A DNA stretch of 49,613 nucleotides from Candidatus Aenigmatarchaeota archaeon (GTDB lineage: Archaea > Aenigmatarchaeota > Aenigmatarchaeia > QMZS01): contig JAFGCN010000001.1 of NCBI GenBank assembly GCA_016932615.1, positions 1 to 49,613 of the forward strand, in the 5' to 3' direction. This document shows positions 43,300 through 49,613 of this stretch, in pieces. Below the pieces are notes generated by a model. It ran no database searches. It saw nothing but the letters and a program-made list of their open reading frames with translations, and had not been told where the DNA came from. The translations under genes and the position numbers were made by a program. How positions within the stretch are numbered: position 1 is the first letter of the stretch; each line of letters starts with the position of its first letter.

Positions 43300-45795
43300 A
43301 TGGTCGACGCCCGGATTATGCTTTTTATGCTGGTTTTGGCATTGCCTCTTGCAATTGGCGCAGATATCCAGTCATGGGTCGACCCTCCGTACGGCACGCC
43401 GGGGAATTATGTCTATATTTATGCAAACCTGAGCGGCGTAAATATCACGGCGGTAGAGCTTAACATCACCAGCCCGTTAAATGCAAGCGAGTCCGGGCTG
43501 ATGGACACTTCAGATAACTTCACCTACCGATATCTCAAAAGCTTTCCGGACAACCAGTCTCTTGTTGGGAGGTATGGCTATTTTTTGAGCTTTATTGAGG
43601 ACGGAAACTCGACCCTTTCGGAAAATTACACCTTTTTTGTCCTGCGGCCTAATGTTACGGTCTGGGCAGACCCATTTTTTGCTGAGCTTGGGGGAAACCT
43701 ACCCATATATGCAAACCTATCAGGGCTTAACATTTCAGGAGTCTACCTGAACATAACTTTGCCTTTTAACGAAAGCGAAATTTATCCAATGGCCAGTCTT
43801 TCTAACGGCACCTATTTTTACAATTATTCTGTTCCCGATAATGAATCTTACCTTGGGACCTGCCCTTATGTGGTTTGGTTTTTGGAGCAAAACTACCCCT
43901 TTTTTTCGGATACGGCTTATGTATACGCACTTAAGCCGCAGGAGCACGTAATCATCGTCAACATAAATGTGGTTCCAAGCTGCATGGTTAACATTGTCCG
44001 TTACGTGCCTTTTGATGTGCAAAAAGAATACTCCCAGAACATGACGCTTCCAGTTCTGGTTTATTTTGAAAACACTGGAAATGTTCCGGTCAGCGAGAAG
44101 TGGTTTACTCTGAAAATAGAGGATTCCCTTGGCTCGTACATATGGAATGTTTCGGGCGGGGGCTTTCCCGACAGGAATATCACCAGTGGCGACAATGCGT
44201 TTTACTGGAATATTTGGAGTATTGGAAAGACCCCTTTGGGGAATTATACCGCCATAGCCCTGGTGACCTACTTTAGCAAACTAAGCGGCCAGGAACTAAA
44301 TTTAAGTGTAGCCATACTCAATTCAACCACCAACTGCACCGTAAATGGCACGGACATGGACTGTGCGACTGGAAGAAGCATATCTGGAGTTTCTTATACT
44401 GATGCCGAGTATTATATAAACACAAGCACTCTCTCAAACTCTACTGTTCCCGCGATGAAGAATGGCACCATCGGGTATGAGGGCATTGGGCAGATAAATG
44501 GCACAAACTACCGGGCTTTTTCCTATATACTTGAAACCTGTGACAATTATTGCTACTCCTGCCTTTCAACTGACCTTTCTTCTGAAGTTGTTTCCCTTAC
44601 TGATGCGGACTGCACTTTTGAGGACTACAGCCCCCCAAACTACGATTTTTTTGCCGAAGATATTTCCGAAAACGGAACATGTGTGGTTTTTGGAACGAGA
44701 ATCCAGGTAGGGAGGTACATAAATATCACCTATAACTGCACTATTCTCGATGATAACCTTACTGCTTTCTGCCTGGAAACAGTAGAGTGCAGCGGAACAG
44801 TTGAGCGGCGTGAGAATTTTAGCATTGTAAATATTACCATGGATAAGCCCGCGCCTCAGCCAGAGCCTATTCCATCCCCTGAACCCGAGCCCGAACCAGA
44901 GCCGGAACCAGAGCCGGAACCAGAGCCCGAGCCGGAGATGGCAAAGCTTGCAATTGACATAAAGCCGCTTAACAGCTCCATAACCGGAGAGCAGGGCGCC
45001 TGGATTCCTGCAATATTTAATGTTACTAACATCGGAAATGTCAATGCTACAAATATAACCCTTATCCCAATAATCCCCGAAGACTGGGAGTCGAAGGATG
45101 CGCTGGTTTCCTTTCTTGAAGTAGGCGCGACTGTCAACAGGACAGTTTTTGTCAGGCCCCCATATACTGCTCTGGGACAGTATGTAGTTCCTGTAAAGGC
45201 AGTGGGCGAGAATGTGACGCTGGATATTGATTATTTTTGGGTCACAGTAATAGAAGGCCCAAACCGGACGCGGCTTGAGATCATAGAAATCCCTCGTGAG
45301 ATAGGGCTGTATGTGGATTCGGAAAATGTTCTTCCGATATTGGTTGAAAACACGGGTCGGCTTTCTCTAACCGACATAAAAGTGCGAATCGAGAATGCAG
45401 AAGCGTGCATCGAAAGCTATAATTATACGGCTATAGATGTCCTTAACTCTTCGGATACTGGCTCGATAGCGATTATGCTTAAGACGAAGAAAACTCCTGC
45501 AGAGTGCAATACGACGGTTATTGTCTGGAGTAGGGAAGGGGCCTATGCATTTGCGCCTCTAAATATATTCACCAGCCCGCGGCTGATGGCGCCACCAGTA
45601 CCCTGGCTTGCTCTCATAGCATTTTTGCTGATTTTCCTTGAAATGGCGCTTGTCCACCACAAAAAGAGAAAGATGGAGCGTGGCGAAGACGCGAGATTTA
45701 CGGACGTGCTGATTATTCTGGTCTTTTTTGCATTAGTGCTCAATTTTATCCTCATAACTATTGAATTTACGGGGCTTCCGATAGTAAGGATGTAG
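43300..45795 (+). CDS. Large anchored surface protein with Pro-Glu repeat linker
   Basis: 831 residues. It has a signal peptide (about 1-18). Two similar Ig-like repeats follow (about 20-110 and 112-205; both contain 'ANLSG.NI' and 'N(I/L)T.P' patterns). Further beta-rich domains carry many paired Cys, for example 'ETCDNYCYSC'. A linker contains ten consecutive Pro-Glu pairs (about 527-546). After it come NEW3/COG1470-like domains ('AIFNVTNIGNVNATNITLIP') and two hydrophobic helices near the C-terminus (about 766-785 and 803-824) with a basic loop between them. The rigid Pro-Glu rod probably spans the S-layer or pseudoperiplasm. The last 29 nt overlap the convergent HExxH gene. Confidence 0.85.
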   Translation: MVDARIMLFMLVLALPLAIGADIQSWVDPPYGTPGNYVYIYANLSGVNITAVELNITSPLNASESGLMDTSDNFTYRYLKSFPDNQSLVGRYGYFLSFIEDGNSTLSENYTFFVLRPNVTVWADPFFAELGGNLPIYANLSGLNISGVYLNITLPFNESEIYPMASLSNGTYFYNYSVPDNESYLGTCPYVVWFLEQNYPFFSDTAYVYALKPQEHVIIVNINVVPSCMVNIVRYVPFDVQKEYSQNMTLPVLVYFENTGNVPVSEKWFTLKIEDSLGSYIWNVSGGGFPDRNITSGDNAFYWNIWSIGKTPLGNYTAIALVTYFSKLSGQELNLSVAILNSTTNCTVNGTDMDCATGRSISGVSYTDAEYYINTSTLSNSTVPAMKNGTIGYEGIGQINGTNYRAFSYILETCDNYCYSCLSTDLSSEVVSLTDADCTFEDYSPPNYDFFAEDISENGTCVVFGTRIQVGRYINITYNCTILDDNLTAFCLETVECSGTVERRENFSIVNITMDKPAPQPEPIPSPEPEPEPEPEPEPEPEPEPEMAKLAIDIKPLNSSITGEQGAWIPAIFNVTNIGNVNATNITLIPIIPEDWESKDALVSFLEVGATVNRTVFVRPPYTALGQYVVPVKAVGENVTLDIDYFWVTVIEGPNRTRLEIIEIPREIGLYVDSENVLPILVENTGRLSLTDIKVRIENAEACIESYNYTAIDVLNSSDTGSIAIMLKTKKTPAECNTTVIVWSREGAYAFAPLNIFTSPRLMAPPVPWLALIAFLLIFLEMALVHHKKRKMERGEDARFTDVLIILVFFALVLNFILITIEFTGLPIVRM
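44878..44937 (+). repeat. Pro-Glu codon repeat (10 units)
   Basis: Sixty bases encode ten Pro-Glu dipeptides with mixed synonymous codons (CCN GAR). It is therefore maintained at protein level rather than as a perfect DNA microsatellite. It forms a stiff linker within the 831-residue surface protein. Confidence 0.9.
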
Positions 45796-46231
45796 CTACT
45801 CTGTTTAGCTCTAAAAGGCAAAATCCTCCAAGAAAGAGCCCGAGTATTATGGATAGGGATTCAAGCCCGAAAAAGGACAAAATTGTCGAGAGGTCGCTTC
45901 CAGAAAACATTGCCAGAGTCGGGTTGAGGAGTAATCCCACTCCGGAAATCCTCGACACGGGCGATTCTTTTTTCCTCCCTACCAGGAGCAGAAAAATCCC
46001 TGCTAAAATGCTCGTAAATATGCCAATGCCTACAAAAATTATCGTTTCTGCCATTCCCGCTGATGAAAGCATCCTTATTGTGCCGTAGGTATTTGGGTAT
46101 ATCTCAAGGTCCGTAATATAGGGCGTGCCTGAAAATTCAAGCGCCAGAATGTGGGCCGATTCATGAATCACAGGGGATATAACCAGGCATGTCGCCAGGA
46201 GGCATACCATAAGCAAAGGCAATCTTCTCAT
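45767..46231 (-). CDS. M50-like (site-2 protease-like) HExxH membrane protein, copy 2
   Basis: 154 residues with about four hydrophobic spans. The first span leads into 'VISPVIHESAHILALEFSG' (H23, E24, H27), the same layout as in the 23939 gene. 'LLLNPTLAMFSGSD' (about 100-113) is a possible counterpart of the NPDG-type third metal-ligand region. It is convergent with the surface-protein cluster, and its 3' end overlaps the last surface gene by 29 nt. A TATA-like TTAAATAGT lies about 25 nt upstream of its ATG. It is probably a zinc metalloprotease-like protein of the membrane; the substrate is unknown. Confidence 0.78.
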   Translation of the reverse strand: MRRLPLLMVCLLATCLVISPVIHESAHILALEFSGTPYITDLEIYPNTYGTIRMLSSAGMAETIIFVGIGIFTSILAGIFLLLVGRKKESPVSRISGVGLLLNPTLAMFSGSDLSTILSFFGLESLSIILGLFLGGFCLLELNRVATSLLSEAP

Positions 46232-46251
46232 AACACTATTTATAAGAAGTA

Positions 46252-46261
46252 ACTATTTAAA
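46252..46261 (-). promoter_or_regulatory. TATA box of HExxH gene 2
   Basis: Minus-strand TTTAAATAGT is centred 25 nt before the ATG at 46231, suggesting a leaderless transcript. Confidence 0.55.
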
Positions 46262-46294
46262 GGTAGCATCTATATCTCAAAGCCGGTTTTGGGC

Positions 46295-47653
46295 TTATTT
46301 TCCAATGAGGTTTATTGGAGGGGTTCTGGAAAAGCGAGTGGGTATTTTATCCTTGTCTCCAAGCTTTTTCACCATCTTGTCTGCCAGGTCGAGCGAAAAG
46401 TCAGATGTTATTGTCAACTGCTCGCCGCGGTAAACGTCCTGAAGGATTTGGCCGAAGAAGTCTATCAACAAGGTCTTTATCTGTGGGTCAAAATCCCTGG
46501 ACTTGATTTCAGCAATCATCTCGGAATAGGTCAGGGTTCTGGATATCTGGAATTTTATCTCAAGGAACTGCCGGATAATGTAGCTGATGCCAATTACTTT
46601 TTTGCGCTCATCGCCAAGTTTTGACACTTTTTTGAGGTTGTCTGAGGTAAGATTTTTGAGCCGGGTTTTCTCGTCGGGGGTTCTTGATAAAAATGATAGC
46701 CAGCCGCCCCCCATCTTTGGCTTTGCATCACCTGCGGAAGCTTTTTCTGGTGTGTTTTCTGTTAGCTTGAACGCATCTTTTATCCTAAGGGAGGGCAGGT
46801 CCAGCATAATCTCCTGTTCTGCTGATTTAAGGCCGTTTTCATTTACATTTTGTCCTGGAGCCGGAGAAACCACTTCTTGGACCGGAGCAAGAGTGGCCTG
46901 AGTGGGAGTTTGCGCATCCGCACCTGCCGGATTGTGGCGGTGTGCTGCCCAGAGCTCTTTGAGGTATCTTTGCTGCTCCACCTGTACTTCGATAATCTTT
47001 CTCAGGAGCTGGTTTGTGCTGTATTTTTTAAGGTCGTCTGGAGAAAGCTCTTTGATGTTTTCAGGTGATTTTGTCTGAAATGGGTCCGACGCCTGAGTGG
47101 CTGTGTTCTGCACTGAACTTGCCGTTTCCTTTTTTTCGGGGTTTTCTGTACCCCGCTGGCTTTCGGTAGGCACTTCCGAAGACTCGCCAATTTTGCGGAA
47201 GATTTCGGAGTACTTGTCAAGCTGCCCTGCACTTGCGTCGAGGTTTTTCATATAAGTGTCCATTATCTCGTCAGAGTGCTCGTTTTCGATATTGTTGAGA
47301 TGGGTTATGGTTTCCGAAATTTCCTTTTTCATTTCCTGCAGGAGCTTGACGGTGCACGCTTCTTCAATAAGCTCCTTTTTACCTTCTATATGGCTCTCCC
47401 TGAAATCTATGAACTCTCCGCTCTTTCCGATTTCAGCAGCCCTCTTAAGCTCCTTGTCGAGAGCTTCGTCAAGCTCTTTTTGTATCCTTTCCAGAAGGGC
47501 AATAAGCCGCGCCTCGACTTCGGTGGCGAACTTGCGGTTTCTGCCTATCGTCCTTTTTGGCGCACTGGAGTGATGAATGGTTTTTTTAGTAGGTCTTTTA
47601 GAAATTTTTCTTGAGGTATGATTTGGTTTTCTGGCTCTGGAAGTCTTCGCCAT
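46295..47653 (-). CDS. Coiled-coil protein of the MoxR/VWA operon, unknown function
   Basis: 452 residues, cytoplasmic (no signal peptide or transmembrane helix). The N-terminal 35 residues are strongly basic (RKPNHTSRKISKRPTKK). Residues about 40-165 are charged helices, probably a coiled coil. A low-complexity Gln/Pro/Ser/Glu linker follows (about 165-335). A helical C-terminal domain (about 345-450, with 'IIRQFLEIKFQISRTLTYSEM') is faintly like the C-terminal domain of DUF4129 proteins that often accompany MoxR-DUF58 genes. It follows the VWA gene by 39 nt on the same strand and is probably the last member of that operon. The function is not recognised. Confidence 0.75.
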   Translation of the reverse strand: MAKTSRARKPNHTSRKISKRPTKKTIHHSSAPKRTIGRNRKFATEVEARLIALLERIQKELDEALDKELKRAAEIGKSGEFIDFRESHIEGKKELIEEACTVKLLQEMKKEISETITHLNNIENEHSDEIMDTYMKNLDASAGQLDKYSEIFRKIGESSEVPTESQRGTENPEKKETASSVQNTATQASDPFQTKSPENIKELSPDDLKKYSTNQLLRKIIEVQVEQQRYLKELWAAHRHNPAGADAQTPTQATLAPVQEVVSPAPGQNVNENGLKSAEQEIMLDLPSLRIKDAFKLTENTPEKASAGDAKPKMGGGWLSFLSRTPDEKTRLKNLTSDNLKKVSKLGDERKKVIGISYIIRQFLEIKFQISRTLTYSEMIAEIKSRDFDPQIKTLLIDFFGQILQDVYRGEQLTITSDFSLDLADKMVKKLGDKDKIPTRFSRTPPINLIGK

Positions 47654-47692
47654 AATATATCATTTTAATATAGAAACTAGGGAAACTATTTT

Positions 47693-48646
47693 TCAGGGTA
47701 TTACGCGGTACTTTGTTATTTCAAGCCCCCAGCCGATGAGGAGAATTATGCATGCCAAAAAAAGAAGGTAGAACTGCACGGAAATCACCTGGTTTTCCTG
47801 GTGGACCGCTTTGTCGATGGCTTCCTTTAACTCACTTGTTTGGGAAACCCGAAAGTAGCTTCCTCCGCTGATGTTTGCAACTTCCCTAAGCTCGTGCTCG
47901 TCGATAGAGGGGAATTTGGCTGCTGTGGCATTAAGGTCTTTTAGCTCTTCTGGAACCTCTGCGGTTTCATTTATATCCTTTCCAATGCCAATAGATACCA
48001 CCCTTATCTGCTTTTCAAGGAGAGTATCATAAGTTTTGTTTACTTCAAGCCCCCGGTTGTTTCTTCCGTCGGTTATAAGCAGGATTGTCTTGTTGTTGGT
48101 ACTGTTTGCAAGGAGAACCGAAGAGACTATCAGGGCTTCACCTATAGAGGTTCCTGCAGAGTCATCTGCCTGGAGGGAAAGGATTACCTCGTTAAGCTTT
48201 TCTGAGTCCTTTGTAAGCCCCGTTTGTATATGGGTTTCACCTGAAAATGTGACTACCCCAAAGCTTCCCATGCCGTTTTCCTTTACGAATTCCAGCACTG
48301 CAAAGCGCGTGGCCTCGAGCCGGTTTGGCTTAATGTCCGGCGTAAGCATGCTTGAGGAAGTGTCTATTGTGATAATGTAGTCTGTGTCAGAAGAAGGCAG
48401 GGAAACTATCATTTTCGGGGCAGACAGGGCAAGGATTATGAGCAGGATCGCAAGAATGCGAAGGAATAGGGGTATTATGGAGTAAGATAGGAAGTTTTTT
48501 CCTGCTACTTTTCTTAGAGTTTCGAAATTTCCGAACTTTATCGCCCTTCTTTTGGAAAGCTTTCTCGAAAGGAAGTATAGGGCAATCACAATTGAAACGA
48601 GCGCTATCAGAAGGTCGGAGTGCTCGAGAGTAAACGAAATCTCCAT
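47693..48646 (-). CDS. BatA-like VWA-domain membrane protein
   Basis: 317 residues from ATG 48646 (the longer frame from 48709 overlaps the upstream gene by 56 nt and is less likely). Topology: two N-terminal transmembrane helices (about 10-27 and 55-75), a von Willebrand A domain (about 85-270) and one C-terminal helix (about 290-310), as in BatA/BatB proteins. MIDAS metal-site residues are intact: DxSxS in 'ITIDTSSSML', Thr in 'DDSAGTSIGEA' and Asp in 'LLITDGRNNRG'. In known systems the VWA protein works with MoxR-type AAA+ ATPases in protein-complex maturation or stress tolerance. The start lies 7 nt after the DUF58 stop. Confidence 0.9.
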   Translation of the reverse strand: MEISFTLEHSDLLIALVSIVIALYFLSRKLSKRRAIKFGNFETLRKVAGKNFLSYSIIPLFLRILAILLIILALSAPKMIVSLPSSDTDYIITIDTSSSMLTPDIKPNRLEATRFAVLEFVKENGMGSFGVVTFSGETHIQTGLTKDSEKLNEVILSLQADDSAGTSIGEALIVSSVLLANSTNNKTILLITDGRNNRGLEVNKTYDTLLEKQIRVVSIGIGKDINETAEVPEELKDLNATAAKFPSIDEHELREVANISGGSYFRVSQTSELKEAIDKAVHQENQVISVQFYLLFLACIILLIGWGLEITKYRVIP

Positions 48647-48653
48647 AATATTC

Positions 48654-49529
48654 CTAGTATCCTTCAATAAACTTGAGATATTTGATTGTTGGGTCGGCAA
48701 AACACTCATTTGTAAATATCTTTATAAATCCAGATCCCGAACCTACAAAGGTTTCTTCAACTTTTTTTGACTGCTCTTTTGCCTCTGCCTCGAACCTGGA
48801 CCTTATCTTGTCTGCATTGACTGTCATGGTGGTGTTTGAGTATGGGTCAAGAAGGGATATGTATCCAATTCCTGGAGGGATCTTTTCATCCCGGGGGTCG
48901 CGCAGCATGAATCCAAACACCCGGTTGAATTTTGCCGCGCACATATTGACCTGGTCGTCAAAGTCTCCGCACCCCAAAAAGTCGGATATTATGAAGAGGG
49001 CGGTCCTTTCGGGGACATTGTTTATCATGGTGGTCAGGGCATCAGCAAGGTTGCACTTTCCGCCATAATTTTTTTCGTCAGTTAGGGACCTTATTATCTG
49101 GAAGTACTGGTCTTGGCCCTGAGAGGGCTCATGGAAGGTTACGACTCCGTCATTGAACATGGCAAGCCCCACCTTGTCGCCGACTTCTATCCCGGCAAAG
49201 GCAATGGTTGCGGCGAGGATTGAGGCGTACTCGCTTTTGAGCTTTTCCTGCGTCCCAAAAAGCATGCTTGAGGAGGTGTCCACAAGGAGAAAAATGTTCA
49301 GGTCTTTTTCCTCCTCGTATTGCTTTATGTAAATCTTCTGCCCCTTTAGGCTTGCCTTCCATTCGATTCTTGAGGCGTCATCCTCTCCCGGGACGTATTC
49401 CCGAAGGCCTGCAAACTCAAGCCCTGAGCCCCTGAAGAGTATCCGGTATTTCAAGAGGTATGTGAATAGCTCGACAAATCCCCTTGCATTCTTGTTAACC
49501 TCGTCAACAAGATCGTAAACCTCAATCAC
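48654..49529 (-). CDS. DUF58 family protein (VWA-like fold)
   Basis: 291 residues with a GTG start. The hallmark 'GSGLEFAGLREYVPGEDD' followed by 'RIEWKASLKGQKIYIKQYEEE' (about 34-76) is diagnostic of DUF58. A VWA-like segment 'LVDTSSSMLF' with DxSxS follows, then 'FIISDFLG' as the second acidic position. It is the usual partner of MoxR ATPases and VWA proteins. The GTG starts directly after the MoxR stop (TGA-GTG), with a good Shine-Dalgarno sequence (GGAGGTG) six bases upstream. The genes are therefore co-transcribed and coupled. Confidence 0.93.
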   Translation of the reverse strand: MIEVYDLVDEVNKNARGFVELFTYLLKYRILFRGSGLEFAGLREYVPGEDDASRIEWKASLKGQKIYIKQYEEEKDLNIFLLVDTSSSMLFGTQEKLKSEYASILAATIAFAGIEVGDKVGLAMFNDGVVTFHEPSQGQDQYFQIIRSLTDEKNYGGKCNLADALTTMINNVPERTALFIISDFLGCGDFDDQVNMCAAKFNRVFGFMLRDPRDEKIPPGIGYISLLDPYSNTTMTVNADKIRSRFEAEAKEQSKKVEETFVGSGSGFIKIFTNECFADPTIKYLKFIEGY

Positions 49530-49613
49530 TCAAATCACCTCCACCTTTCCCAGTATCTCGTCAACGATATCGTCCGTTGCAATATTTCTTGACTTTCCCT
49601 CGTAATTAAGCAC
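49530..49613 (-). CDS. MoxR-family AAA+ ATPase, C-terminal end only
   Basis: The last 27 codons of a gene entering from the right edge. The translated end contains 'LNYEGKSRNIATDDIVDEIL', which matches the usual C-terminus of MoxR ATPases (LxYEGxxxxxxxDDIVxEIL). The neighbouring DUF58 and VWA genes support the assignment. Nothing of the ATPase core is in the window. Confidence 0.75.
   Translation of the reverse strand: MLNYEGKSRNIATDDIVDEILGKVEVI
49536..49542 (-). promoter_or_regulatory. Shine-Dalgarno site of the DUF58 gene
   Basis: Minus-strand GGAGGTG lies six bases before the GTG start at 49529, inside the last codons of the MoxR gene. It decides the GTG start and shows that internal operon genes use SD-led initiation while first genes appear leaderless. 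Confidence 0.75.

Overview
The window is archaeal chromosome. Support: a RadA recombinase, ribosomal protein eL14, sn-glycerol-1-phosphate dehydrogenase (ether-lipid backbone), an archaeal-type prolyl-tRNA synthetase, a tRNA whose introns fit bulge-helix-bulge splicing, and TATA elements about 25 nt upstream of start codons (many transcripts look leaderless). The mix of small conserved housekeeping genes and a very large set of unrecognised surface proteins resembles uncultivated archaea of the DPANN or Altiarchaeota kind. I cannot place it more precisely from sequence alone.

Layout. 1-4.1 kb: the 3' part of a large membrane-anchored surface protein and a multi-pass membrane protein. 4.1-6.0 kb: RadA, a lipoprotein and a Cys-rich small protein. 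6.0-6.25 kb (minus): a tRNA-Ile(UAU) gene interrupted by three introns. 6.3-8.8 kb: an isoprenoid-synthase-like protein, an HD phosphohydrolase and a DHH phosphoesterase. 8.85-9.5 kb (minus): an SGNH hydrolase broken by one in-frame TAG. 9.5-13.3 kb: a hypothetical protein, then eL14-ProS (minus) and glycerol-1-phosphate dehydrogenase (plus). 13.3-16.1 kb (minus): a GH57 glucanase/amylase and a glycogen-synthase-like glycosyltransferase, a storage-polysaccharide pair.

16.4-46.2 kb is the striking part: three MinD/ParA-type ATPases with probable C-terminal membrane-targeting helices, interleaved (partly with ATGA start/stop overlaps) with secreted, single-anchor beta-sandwich proteins. One of these has a type IV pilin-like N-terminus. 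Next come a HExxH membrane protein, a 1809-residue and a 4113-residue secreted protein that share an identical 41-nt start, an N-terminal domain and a C-terminal domain, two more anchored surface proteins, and a second HExxH membrane protein on the opposite strand. I propose that this is a surface-appendage or adhesin locus in which MinD-type ATPases organise or position the membrane-anchored components. That role is an inference.

46.3-49.6 kb (minus): the end of a MoxR ATPase gene, a DUF58 protein, a BatA-like VWA membrane protein and a coiled-coil protein of unknown function, a MoxR/VWA chaperone-type operon.
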